A DNA stretch of 24,052 nt from Lachnospiraceae bacterium UBA3774. Its GTDB lineage: Bacteria; Bacillota; Clostridia; Lachnospirales; Lachnospiraceae. Shown here one piece after another: positions 14,707-22,377 of the stretch. Made by a program: the position numbers and the translations under genes. Positions within the stretch are counted from its first letter, which is position 1. Each line of letters starts with the position of its first letter. The notes beneath the pieces were generated by a model that searched no databases, was not told where the DNA came from, and worked only from the letters and a program-made list of their open reading frames with translations. The stretch is taken from positions 1 to 24,052 of the forward strand of contig DFFO01000059.1 of the NCBI GenBank assembly GCA_002369255.1. Direction: 5' to 3'.

Positions 14707-16044
14707 CTACCAGCTGATAAATGCCGGTATTATCAAAATCGCTATAATCAGTCCGAACTGAATGAACATGGGCAGCAGCAGCCTGGATGACAGTTTTTCG
14801 CCCTGTCTTCTTGCCAGAATCATTCTGTTTTCAAATGCGCTTTGCGCCTCCGTTTCAAGTTTTTCTATAAGGTCGTCTCTTCCGTTTTTTTCACTGCTTT
14901 CCAGGATCCCCGCAAGCCGCATATATGGCAGAACTCCGGTTCTTTCTCCAAGCCTTGCCGCCGCCTCTTCCAAAGGGGTTCCCATGTTCATTAGCCTTAA
15001 CAAATAGTCCAATTCATTTGAAAGATAATGCTTTTCCTTAGGTCTTTTTTCTTTTTCTTTTCTGTAATCTTCAGCTGTTTTTTCCAGAGCCCTTCTTGTG
15101 CTGTACCCGGCGCCGACAAGCACCGAAAGCTTCAACGCCAGCTCTGAATAATCCAGCTCGAGTTTCTCTTTTCTTTTTTTCAGTTCCTCCTTTCTTCGCC
15201 GTCTTTGCATATATACCATCAGCGCGCCCGCAACTGCCGCAAGTGCAGCGGCCTGAACGGGCGAAATGTTCCCGTCCGCTTTTTTAAAAGAAACTTTTTC
15301 TCCTGATACTTCATCAGGAAGCATGATGACGTCGCTTTCTTTTTTGTCAGCGTTTTCTCTTTCTATCGCTCCAAAAATCCGTTCCTCTGCGGAAAGCTCC
15401 GATGGCGTCGGTCTGTAAAGCGAAAGCTCTATCGGATATTCTCTTGTTTCCTCGCCTATATACAAATGAAGCCTGACGGTCGTGGTAATCCCGTCCGTAA
15501 AATCATCTGCAAACAGCAAAGAGCCGTCGTATCTGATAAGCCTGTAATCCGTGATCTGCCAGCTTGCTTCAACAAAGCTTACGCTTGTTTTTGTGCTGAG
15601 ATTCAGCTTTTTTGTCACTCTCTTTGCGGATTCGTTTTCACCCAGCAAAGATATTGTCAGCTCTTGTCTTGCCGCCTCAAACAGCGCCTTTGTTTCCTCG
15701 GGAGACAGAGGCTTTTCTTCCACAGGTATTGCAAGCTCATAAGTATTATCGCCATAATCAATTTCAAGATTTTCATTTCTCGCGCCCTGTCCAAACTCCG
15801 GTCTTTTTATTTCCGAGATCGGTGCAATATTAGAGCCGGACAGCATTATGGAAAAAGAAACAGTCAGCAAGGCGGCGATCAAAAAGAAAACAGTATTCCG
15901 TGCGGTTTTTTCATGCCAACGTCTTACCTCTTCCTCCGGTTTTTTGTCCGGGCAAAGCAGCGATGCGGTGTTCAGACTGCGCTCCGATACCGCCGGCTTT
16001 CCGGCTTTTTTTCTGAATTTATAATACAGATCGACAGCTCTCAT
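14707..16044 (-). CDS. tadC: TadC-like platform protein (T2SSF) with a large inserted external domain
   Basis: A 445-residue inner-membrane platform protein. The C-terminal part is a type II secretion F domain (about 300-445): LKLSVLVGAGYSTRRALEKTAEDY, LLRLMNMGTPLEEAAARLGERTG and a final membrane helix (421-444). Unusually, the N-terminal part adds a cytosolic head of 50 residues, a helix (51-69), about 190 residues (71-262) predicted to lie outside, and a second helix (264-279). Typical TadC proteins are about 280-330 residues with no such insert. The start overlaps the tadB stop as ATGA. It pairs with TadB to couple the TadA motor to fibre assembly. Confidence 0.88.
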   Translation of the reverse strand: MRAVDLYYKFRKKAGKPAVSERSLNTASLLCPDKKPEEEVRRWHEKTARNTVFFLIAALLTVSFSIMLSGSNIAPISEIKRPEFGQGARNENLEIDYGDNTYELAIPVEEKPLSPEETKALFEAARQELTISLLGENESAKRVTKKLNLSTKTSVSFVEASWQITDYRLIRYDGSLLFADDFTDGITTTVRLHLYIGEETREYPIELSLYRPTPSELSAEERIFGAIERENADKKESDVIMLPDEVSGEKVSFKKADGNISPVQAAALAAVAGALMVYMQRRRRKEELKKRKEKLELDYSELALKLSVLVGAGYSTRRALEKTAEDYRKEKEKRPKEKHYLSNELDYLLRLMNMGTPLEEAAARLGERTGVLPYMRLAGILESSEKNGRDDLIEKLETEAQSAFENRMILARRQGEKLSSRLLLPMFIQFGLIIAILIIPAFISW

Positions 16045-16874
16045 ACCCTTATCCTGACAAGCTTTTCTCCAAGAGCCACGGCAAAAAGATAAATACCAAG
16101 AGCCGCTCCCATGATCACCTTTCCGCGGAGTCCGTCATATAGAGGAGCGATAAACTCCGCGCCTGCAAGATTGACGTACAGCAGTATCACAAGCGGCATT
16201 ATGCACATGATCCTGTGCTCAAGCCTTTTTGCCGTAATGATCGTTTTGATCTCTTCTTTCAGCCTCTGTTTTCTTTCAAGCGCCTGAACCGTATGCCGCA
16301 ATATTTTCGGCAAAGAGCCTCCGCTTCTTTTCGCCTGAGAAAAAACCTCCGCCATTTCCATGATCTCTTCCGATCCGCTTCTCTCCGACAATTCAGACAG
16401 CGCGTTCTCGATGGTCTCTCCGACGGTAAGCCTTCTTTTAATTATCATTAACTCTATTACCATGTCGCTCTCTCTGCCGTAGGCCCTTTCCGTTTCTTTA
16501 ATCGCCTCATTTACCGCGTTTTCCGCCGAATATCCGGAGCTGATCGCGGCCGCATACGCGCTCATCGCGTCGCAAAACTGAACCGAAAAACTGTCAAGTC
16601 TCTTTTCTTTTTTCGATCCCGCATAGTATTTTTGAATCAAAGGCAGAGCGCAAAATACCGGGAGAGCCGCAATAAAGCTGTGAAAAAAAAGGCGGCCAAG
16701 GAGCAAGGACATGGCGGCCCAAACTGCCGCACAGTAGATTTTTTCACGAGAAGACAATCTGTACTTATCATAATGGTCAGTTTTATATCCTTTTTTCGAT
16801 ATATTCTCCGACGGCTCTGAGCTGCCCTTTTTCTCTTGCAAAAAGCTCATGAAGCCTGATTTCATTTTCTTCAT
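16041..16874 (-). CDS. tadB: TadB-like platform protein (T2SSF)
   Basis: A 277-residue type II secretion F-domain protein with two N-terminal helices (about 48-80), the cytosolic F domain (FCDAMSAYAAAISSGYSAENAVNEA, LTVGETIENALSELSERSG, FSQAKRSGGSLPKIL) and two C-terminal helices (222-241, 253-271). The start is set at the ATG preceded by a near-perfect SD, AGGAGGTGG, 6 bases upstream; the longer open frame up to 16961 has no such site. This start makes the gene overlap the 3' end of tadA by 92 bases in another frame, which is long for this operon. A later methionine (codon 9) would shorten the overlap to 68 bases. Confidence 0.88.
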   Translation of the reverse strand: MKKMKSGFMSFLQEKKGSSEPSENISKKGYKTDHYDKYRLSSREKIYCAAVWAAMSLLLGRLFFHSFIAALPVFCALPLIQKYYAGSKKEKRLDSFSVQFCDAMSAYAAAISSGYSAENAVNEAIKETERAYGRESDMVIELMIIKRRLTVGETIENALSELSERSGSEEIMEMAEVFSQAKRSGGSLPKILRHTVQALERKQRLKEEIKTIITAKRLEHRIMCIMPLVILLYVNLAGAEFIAPLYDGLRGKVIMGAALGIYLFAVALGEKLVRIRV

Positions 16875-17949
16875 AACCTGCCACCTCCTGTACGGAAACA
16901 ACCTTTCTGCTCCCGTCCGAAAATCTTGCAAGATGCACGATGATATCGATTGCCGAGCCAATCTGACTGCGAATAGCCTGCAGCGGCAGTTCTTTTCCCA
17001 TCAGCACCATGGTTTCTATCCTTGAGAGCATATCCGCGGGGCTGTTTGCATGCCCCGTGGACATAGAACCGTCATGTCCTGTATTCATTGCCTGAAGCAT
17101 ATCCAACGCCTCCGGGCCTCTGACCTCTCCGACGATGATCCTGTCGGGGCGCATCCTCAGCGCGGTTTTTATAAGATCCCTTATCGTAATGGCCAGACTT
17201 CCCTCCGCCAAAACGTTTCTTGTTTCAAGACGCACAAGATTTTTTACGGAAAGCTGTAATTCAAGAGAATCTTCTATAGTGATCACTCTTTCCTCTTCGG
17301 GGATAAAACCGGAAAGCGCATTTAAAAAAGTGGTTTTTCCGCTGCCGGTTCCGCCGCTTACAAAAATGCTTCTGCCCCTTTTAACCGCGTCTTTCAGGAA
17401 GGCCGATAAGTTCCCGTCCAGACTTCCCGTCTTTACAAGGTCCTCCATACTGAGCGGTTTTTTGGGGAATCTCCGGATCGTCAAAACCGGCCCTTCCGGA
17501 GCAGCGGGAGGTAAAACCACGTTTACACGCGAGCCGTCGCCAAGTCTTGCATCCACTATGGGGCTTGAAGTATTTACAGCCCTGTTGACCCCGGATACGA
17601 TCTGCTGGATCACGTCTTCGAGCTTTTCACGGTTTGAAAAATTTTTCTTCCACAATTTTATTTTTCCTTCTTTTTCATAAAAAATTGCTGAAGTCCCGTT
17701 TACCATGATTTCCGTCACTTCATCATCCTCTATCAGTTCCTGAAGCACGTCGAGTCTGCGCAGAGAATCAAACAGTTCCTTTCTTATTGCTGCCCTCTCT
17801 CTCACCGAGAGGCTTTTTGTTTTATCCCTGTAAGCGGTTTCAAGATCTATTTCCCGAAGAAGCTCTCTGTCGCTCAGCTCTCTTGACATGTCAAGTCCGT
17901 TTATTACGTCCTTTTTCAGCTGTTCCTTCAAGCCTTCAATATCCAGCAT
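16783..17949 (-). CDS. tadA: TadA/CpaF secretion ATPase
   Basis: The hexameric motor ATPase that drives Tad pilus assembly. The 388-residue protein has the N-terminal domain with LQELIEDDEVTEIMVNG (69-85), then the catalytic core: Walker A GGTGSGKTT (199-207), the Asp box ITIEDSLEL (223-231), Walker B RIIVGEVRG (270-278) and the His box TGHDGSMSTGHANS (290-303), all intact. It starts 2 bases after the tadZ stop and overlaps tadB at its end. All catalytic residues being present argues for an active pilus machine. Confidence 0.96.
   Translation of the reverse strand: MLDIEGLKEQLKKDVINGLDMSRELSDRELLREIDLETAYRDKTKSLSVRERAAIRKELFDSLRRLDVLQELIEDDEVTEIMVNGTSAIFYEKEGKIKLWKKNFSNREKLEDVIQQIVSGVNRAVNTSSPIVDARLGDGSRVNVVLPPAAPEGPVLTIRRFPKKPLSMEDLVKTGSLDGNLSAFLKDAVKRGRSIFVSGGTGSGKTTFLNALSGFIPEEERVITIEDSLELQLSVKNLVRLETRNVLAEGSLAITIRDLIKTALRMRPDRIIVGEVRGPEALDMLQAMNTGHDGSMSTGHANSPADMLSRIETMVLMGKELPLQAIRSQIGSAIDIIVHLARFSDGSRKVVSVQEVAGYEENEIRLHELFAREKGQLRAVGEYIEKRI
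16881..16889 (-). promoter_or_regulatory. Ribosome binding site fixing the tadB start
   Basis: AGGAGGTGG on the minus strand, inside tadA, ends 6 bases before the ATG at 16874. It is close to the full anti-SD complement, so it is the main evidence for the tadB start and the tadA/tadB overlap. Confidence 0.75.
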
Positions 17950-17951
17950 TC

Positions 17952-18920
17952 CTATCTTTCTCTCTGTTTCAGATAGCTTTTTGCAAAATCTTCGATATCA
18001 TAAACCGGGACCGTTATACGTCTGCTTTTTTCTATCAGGTCTGCCGCGCCTCTGCCGATAAGATAATCCTCCCATAATTCAAGCCTTTTTTCTGATCTTT
18101 CGTCACCTAATACGGGAACCGCTATCTCATCGCAGGCGTCAAGAAGCTTTTCAGGTTCCGGGAGATAATCGCTGATATCGATCACGATCTCTCTGTAATT
18201 GCCCTGTTTTTTGAATTCTTCGACAATAAACCTGAGCAGACTGCAATCCGCGTTTCTTATGTCGTCGGGACAGCTTGCGGCCGCAAGATAGTCAAAACCG
18301 CTGTGGCTTGGTATCTCCGCCGTCGAAAAAACCTCTTCATCCCCGTCAACAGTATATTTGTACAGAATGTCAGATATTCCCAACGCCTCAGGATTGTTTT
18401 CTTTTCGAAGAAAGTCCTCGCTGCAAAGTTCCTCAAAGCTCAGGTACAGCACGCTTTTTTTCTCAGCCAGAGTCTTTGCGAGCGCCAGCGAAAAACCTGT
18501 CCTTCCGCTTCTTTTGACCGGTGAATAAATACCCGTCACTCTGCACGTGCCTCTGCCTCTTCGGGATCCGTCTTTTTTGTCAAAACCCTGCAGGATATGC
18601 GAGAGAATTTTTTCGGTGGACTGATATTTATAAATAACCGGATAAATATAGTCGCAGGCTTCTCTTTCATCAGAAAGGACAAAAGTGGACTTTTTCGGAA
18701 ATACCCCTTCGCCCGCCTGCATATCTTCTCCCGCGTCTATAAAATCCTCGGAAACCAGCAAAACGTCAAAGCTTCCCCCGTTTAGGTATTCTCTAAGCAG
18801 TTCCGGTTTTGTAAATGCTCTTACGTCAAACCTGTTTCCTTCTTTTTTGTAAACAAACCGAGAAAAGCTTTCCGCATAATCTCTGTCAGGATCACAGATC
18901 CCGAATATTTTTTTATTCAT
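17952..18920 (-). CDS. TadZ/CpaE-like positioning ATPase with a degenerate P-loop
   Basis: A 322-residue protein with the TadZ layout: an N-terminal receiver-like domain (about 1-110; acidic pair in ICDPDRDY, the strand FDVLLVSEDF, and VIYKYQSTEKI matching the lysine strand) and a C-terminal MinD/ParA-like domain. The deviant Walker A, normally KGGxGKT, reads SPVKRSGRTGF (133-143): the second lysine is replaced by arginine and the spacing differs, so ATP hydrolysis is doubtful. TadZ proteins localise the Tad machine. First gene of the Tad operon; AGGAG lies 5 bases before the ATG. The family call rests on domain layout and context. Confidence 0.82.
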   Translation of the reverse strand: MNKKIFGICDPDRDYAESFSRFVYKKEGNRFDVRAFTKPELLREYLNGGSFDVLLVSEDFIDAGEDMQAGEGVFPKKSTFVLSDEREACDYIYPVIYKYQSTEKILSHILQGFDKKDGSRRGRGTCRVTGIYSPVKRSGRTGFSLALAKTLAEKKSVLYLSFEELCSEDFLRKENNPEALGISDILYKYTVDGDEEVFSTAEIPSHSGFDYLAAASCPDDIRNADCSLLRFIVEEFKKQGNYREIVIDISDYLPEPEKLLDACDEIAVPVLGDERSEKRLELWEDYLIGRGAADLIEKSRRITVPVYDIEDFAKSYLKQRER

Positions 18921-18959
18921 ACATGCTCCTGTCCGTAAAATTCATACTGCAAAGCGCCT

Positions 18960-18990
18960 ATTATAAGCGCGCTCTCCCGGGGCGGCACAA
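18960..18990 (-). promoter_or_regulatory. Candidate promoter of the Tad operon
   Basis: A perfect TATAAT (18960-18965, minus strand) about 40 bases upstream of tadZ, with the nearest -35-like sequence TTGTGC (18985-18990) 19 bases away. The -10 is good but the -35 is poor, suggesting a weak or activator-dependent promoter. Confidence 0.4.
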
Positions 18991-19046
18991 GACGATTTCC
19001 CGTCCGAAACGCCGGAACTTTTTTAAATGACATACAGGGAAAAAAG

Positions 19047-19084
19047 AAAAGAGACCTTAATGATTACATTATAAGGTCTCTTTT
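19047..19084 (-). terminator. Strong terminator after the LOG-family gene
   Basis: A 13-bp perfect stem (AAAAGAGACCTTA / TAAGGTCTCTTTT) with a 12-base loop. On the minus strand it is followed by CTTTTTTCCC and ends the rsmI/LOG transcript before the Tad operon. It also has a T-run on the plus strand, but no plus-strand gene leads into it. Confidence 0.85.
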
Positions 19085-19095
19085 TTTGCTTGTAA

Positions 19096-19125
19096 ACGGC
19101 CAATGACGGCCAAAAACGGCCAATT
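19096..19125. repeat. Three 10-bp tandem repeats ACGGCCAAnn
   Basis: ACGGCCAATG, ACGGCCAAAA and ACGGCCAATT stand head to tail immediately after the stop codon of the LOG-family gene. The first eight bases are identical in all three copies and the period is one helical turn. Confidence 0.8.
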
Positions 19126-19668
19126 TTACTTGTTTCTCAAATAGCTCGTTACCTCGTCTTCCGTAGTGCAGATCCGGTAACATTCAAGCGTATGACTCCG
19201 GAGGAAGCCTTCTCTGTCCGCATTTAACATCATATTCTGCATTGTGTCATAAAAACCGTCTATATTGTAAACGGCTATCGGCTTGTTGTGCACTCCGAGA
19301 TGCTTAAGCGTGAGCACCTGAAAGAACTCGTCGTATGTTCCGATCCCTCCGGGGGCTATGATAAACGCTTCCGCGTTGTCTTCCATGATGCTTTTTCTTT
19401 CGGCGAGCGTATACGTATAGATATATTTATCACATTTTGTATATAAATCTTCTATTCCCTGATCCTTGAAGAATCTTGGGACGACTCCCGTGACTTTTCC
19501 GCCGCCTGCCTGAAATCCTCTGGCGGCCGCGCCCATCACGCTGACTCCGCCGCCTCCGAAAACAAGCGCATGTCCGTGTTCTCCGAGTTTTTTGCACAGC
19601 GAAAACGTAGCTTCGATGTATTTTCTGTCGATATTATCATTGGCTGCACCGTATAAACAGATATTCAT
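19126..19668 (-). CDS. LOG family protein (cytokinin riboside 5'-monophosphate phosphoribohydrolase-like)
   Basis: A 180-residue Rossmann-fold protein of the LOG/TIGR00730 family. Key segments are LVFGGGGVSVMGAAARG (35-51), the AERKSIM helix and the nucleotide-binding motif PGGIGTYDE (about 106-114) with the catalytic glutamate. LOG enzymes release a base from nucleoside 5'-monophosphates; the bacterial substrate is often unknown, although the annotation names cytokinins. A strong SD (AAGGAGA) precedes the ATG. Last gene of the holB/ricT/rsmI unit, 14 bases after rsmI. Confidence 0.92.
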   Translation of the reverse strand: MNICLYGAANDNIDRKYIEATFSLCKKLGEHGHALVFGGGGVSVMGAAARGFQAGGGKVTGVVPRFFKDQGIEDLYTKCDKYIYTYTLAERKSIMEDNAEAFIIAPGGIGTYDEFFQVLTLKHLGVHNKPIAVYNIDGFYDTMQNMMLNADREGFLRSHTLECYRICTTEDEVTSYLRNK

Positions 19669-19682
19669 TTTTTTCTCCTTTT

Positions 19683-20531
19683 CTAAAGCAACGACCTATA
19701 AACGTCTCTTTTGCTGCAACCGAGGTCCGCCGCCATTTTTTTCATGGCTTCTTTTTTATCAATACCTTTGTCGGTATAAAATTTAAGATGCTCCTGCGGC
19801 GTCATTTTGCTCCATTTTTCTTTTTCCCCGGCAAATATTTCTGCTTCGTCAATACCTTCTATTATTAAAACGTATTCGCCTCTCGGCTCATTGGTCTCAT
19901 AATATTTCACTGCGTCATACAGGCTCGTCTGCCAGGCCTCTTCAAAGGTCTTTGTAAGTTCCCTGCAAACGCACATCCGCCGATCACCCAGCCTTTCAGC
20001 CAGCTGCGATACGGTTTTTTTCAGATGGTGAGGCGCCTCGTATAAAATAATGGTTCTCTCTTCTTTTTCGAGAGAAGCAAGGATCTTTTCCCTTGCCTGC
20101 CTGTCTGCCGGAAGAAACCCTTCAAAGCAAAATCTTCCGGACGGCATTCCCGATATCGAAAGCGCCGTAACAAGAGCGCAAGGTCCCGGCTCTGAGGTAA
20201 CCAAAATACCCTCTTTTTTGCATATATCCACAAGAACCTGACCGGGATCCGATATTGCGGGAGTTCCCGCATCGGTGATGAGAGCTATATTTTTTCCTTC
20301 TTTCAATTTCTCCGCCAGAATATATGCCTTGTCATACTTGTTGTGCTCGTGATAGCTGGTCACCGGCGTCTTTATCTCATATTTTTCAAGCAAAATCCGG
20401 CTGTGCCTGGTATCTTCCGCAGCAATAAGGTCGGCCTCACGCAGCGCTTTTACGGCACGGAAAGTGATATCCGCCAGATTTCCTATCGGCGTGGCAACGA
20501 TATGCAGTTGTCCGTATCCGTCAGTTTTCAT
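19683..20531 (-). CDS. rsmI: 16S rRNA (cytidine1402-2'-O)-methyltransferase RsmI
   Basis: A tetrapyrrole-methylase-fold enzyme that methylates the ribose of C1402 in the ribosomal decoding centre. With the start at 20531 it has 282 residues, the normal size. Motifs include LHIVATPIGNLADIT at the N-terminus, AAEDTRHSRILL, ALITDAGTPAISDPG (SAM site) and EGFLPADRQAR, and CRELTKTFEE. An upstream in-frame ATG at 20573 would add 14 residues within trmN6 but gives a non-family N-terminus, so the ATG at 20531 is preferred (11-base overlap with the gene before). Its position after trmN6 matches the B. subtilis yabB-yazA-rsmI order. Confidence 0.95.
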   Translation of the reverse strand: MKTDGYGQLHIVATPIGNLADITFRAVKALREADLIAAEDTRHSRILLEKYEIKTPVTSYHEHNKYDKAYILAEKLKEGKNIALITDAGTPAISDPGQVLVDICKKEGILVTSEPGPCALVTALSISGMPSGRFCFEGFLPADRQAREKILASLEKEERTIILYEAPHHLKKTVSQLAERLGDRRMCVCRELTKTFEEAWQTSLYDAVKYYETNEPRGEYVLIIEGIDEAEIFAGEKEKWSKMTPQEHLKFYTDKGIDKKEAMKKMAADLGCSKRDVYRSLL

Positions 20532-21261
20532 ATATCTCGTAGATTTCCTTTTTGTACTTTCCCGCGTCATCATAAATGATCAAAGGCTTTTCGATCTTCA
20601 GCCAACTTCCACCGCCTTTTGACGCTTCTATGAGCACCATCTTTGCTTCCGCTTCTTCCCTCGGATAAACAACGCGCAGCCGCTTTGGCTCAAGCGAATA
20701 TTTTTTCATTTTTTCTATGATTTCCGCAAGCCTGTGCGGTCTGTGAACCATAAAGAATCTCCCGCCGGAGACAAGACATCTTGAGCTTTCTTTTAAAATG
20801 TCTTCCAATGTGCAAAGGATCTCGTGCCTTGCTATCGCTTTAGGCTCGGAAGGATTTTTCAGCCCATGATCTTCGTTCATATAAGGTGGATTTACCGTGA
20901 TCGCGTCAAAACTTTCCGGCCCGAACAGGTTCGAAGCTTTTTTCAGATCTCCGCTGCAGATCCTGATCTTTGAGGCCAGGTCGTTAAGAATAACGCTGCG
21001 CCCTGCCATATCTGCCATATCTTCCTGTATCTCAAGCCCGGTATACTGAGCCAGCGGATATCTTGCCGCCATAAGTATGGGGATGATCCCCGTCCCGGTG
21101 CCGAGGTCCAGGACTCTTTCACCTTTCCGGGTATATGCAAATGCGGACAGAAGCACCGCGTCCATACCAAAGCAGAATTTTTCCGGATTCTGGATTATCT
21201 TATATCCGTTTCTCTGGAGATCGTCTATTCTTTCTCCGTCCTTTAACAAAGCACTGCTCAT
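20521..21261 (-). CDS. tRNA1(Val) (adenine37-N6)-methyltransferase-like protein (TrmN6/YabB)
   Basis: A 246-residue class I SAM-dependent methyltransferase. The N-terminus GYKIIQNPEKFCFGMDAVLLSAF (19-41) is typical for the YfiC/TrmN6 group. The SAM motif VLDLGTGTGIIPI is at about 50-62, and NPPY (in ITVNPPYMNEDHG) is the base-amino methylase catalytic motif. Equivalent to B. subtilis YabB, in the same gene order between ricT and rsmI. The SD is poor and the ATG lies 6 bases after the ricT stop, suggesting coupled translation. No GIY-YIG gene (yazA) follows it, unlike in B. subtilis. Confidence 0.92.
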   Translation of the reverse strand: MSSALLKDGERIDDLQRNGYKIIQNPEKFCFGMDAVLLSAFAYTRKGERVLDLGTGTGIIPILMAARYPLAQYTGLEIQEDMADMAGRSVILNDLASKIRICSGDLKKASNLFGPESFDAITVNPPYMNEDHGLKNPSEPKAIARHEILCTLEDILKESSRCLVSGGRFFMVHRPHRLAEIIEKMKKYSLEPKRLRVVYPREEAEAKMVLIEASKGGGSWLKIEKPLIIYDDAGKYKKEIYEIYEN

Positions 21262-21267
21262 CGGTAA

Positions 21268-22377
21268 TTATTTTTCAGGGACTTTTTTGTCTCTGTTTTT
21301 ATTAAAACTCTTTCTGCCGCCGTTTTGCTTTCTATCGTTGTGGGAGCGTTTTTTAAAGCCGCCGTTTTCTCTGCCGCCGCCTCCCGCATTGCCGGGTCTG
21401 TGATTCTTATTGCCGCGGCGACGGTTCGCTTCGCCTTTTTCCTCTTCGGGAACGGAAATGACCTCTTGTTCCTGCGTGCGCTGCTCAAGCTCTTCTTCCT
21501 CTTCCTTTTCAAGCGCCTGAAGCTCCGCGTCGTCGGTTTCATCCGTGAATACTTTTTTCATTGCCTTAAAAGTCAGCTCGGATACGTGGTATTCCCTTAT
21601 TTCATTTGTCCCGTCATCCAGCGTGATCTGAACCTTTACCTTTTGCTTTAAAACGTTGAGTTCCTTGACCTCGCCTTTTGTGCCCTCAAACTTGTCATAT
21701 ACCGTCTCTCCGATGTTCGGCAGAGAAGAATTCAAATATTCATAGGTTTCCTGCTCGTTTTTCAGGCAGCACATAAGTCTTCCGCATACGCCTGATATTT
21801 TTGTCGGATTCAGGGAAAGGTTCTGCTCTTTGGCCATTTTTATGGAAACGGGCACAAAGTCATTCAGGTACGAACAGCAGCAAAGCGTTCTTCCGCATAC
21901 TCCAACGCCTCCGCAGATCATCGCCTCGTCTCTGACGCCGATCTGCCTGAGTTCTATTCTCGTGTGGAACATCGAAGCAAGATCTTTGACAAGTTCCCTG
22001 AAATCCACTCTTCCGTCTGCCGTGAAATAGAAGATCAGTTTGCTTCCGTCAAAAGTATATTCGGCCTGAACAAGCTTCATTTCCAGATTGTGCTCACGGA
22101 TTTTTTCCTTGCACTGGCTAAATACAGCCGGCTCTTTCTCGGAATATTCCTTTGCCGTCGCAATATCCTGCTCGGTGGCCTTTCTGATAATGGGCTTGAG
22201 CGGCTGAAAGACTTCGCTGTCGTCCACTTCGCGGTTCGACGCGCAAACAGTTCCCATTTCCTTGCCTCTGGCCGTTTCGACTATTACCTTATCGCCTCTG
22301 TCAAACTGCTCGTTTTCGGGATCAAAATAGTACATCTTTCCCGAGCAGCGAAATTTTACACCTATTACAGTAGTCAT
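21268..22377 (-). CDS. ricT: PSP1-domain protein RicT/YaaT with a disordered basic tail
   Basis: A 369-residue RicT homologue. In B. subtilis RicT works with RicA and RicF in an Fe-S complex that aids mRNA processing, sporulation and competence. The PSP1 core shows GVKFRCSGKMYYFD, FYFTADGRVDFRELVKDLAS and a cysteine-rich region with GVCGRTLCCCSYL (C161, C166-168) and GVCGRLMCC (C198, C203, C204), plausible cluster ligands. The tail (about 285-369) is first glutamate-rich, then very basic and rich in G, N and R. Start at the ATG at 22377, which overlaps the holB stop (TAATG) and has CAGGAGA upstream; a longer frame to 22467 lies inside holB. Confidence 0.94.
   Translation of the reverse strand: MTTVIGVKFRCSGKMYYFDPENEQFDRGDKVIVETARGKEMGTVCASNREVDDSEVFQPLKPIIRKATEQDIATAKEYSEKEPAVFSQCKEKIREHNLEMKLVQAEYTFDGSKLIFYFTADGRVDFRELVKDLASMFHTRIELRQIGVRDEAMICGGVGVCGRTLCCCSYLNDFVPVSIKMAKEQNLSLNPTKISGVCGRLMCCLKNEQETYEYLNSSLPNIGETVYDKFEGTKGEVKELNVLKQKVKVQITLDDGTNEIREYHVSELTFKAMKKVFTDETDDAELQALEKEEEEELEQRTQEQEVISVPEEEKGEANRRRGNKNHRPGNAGGGGRENGGFKKRSHNDRKQNGGRKSFNKNRDKKVPEK

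Noticed and set aside
15466..16092. 208-codon plus-strand open frame
   Set aside because: Antisense to tadC; the composition is that of a complementary-strand shadow.
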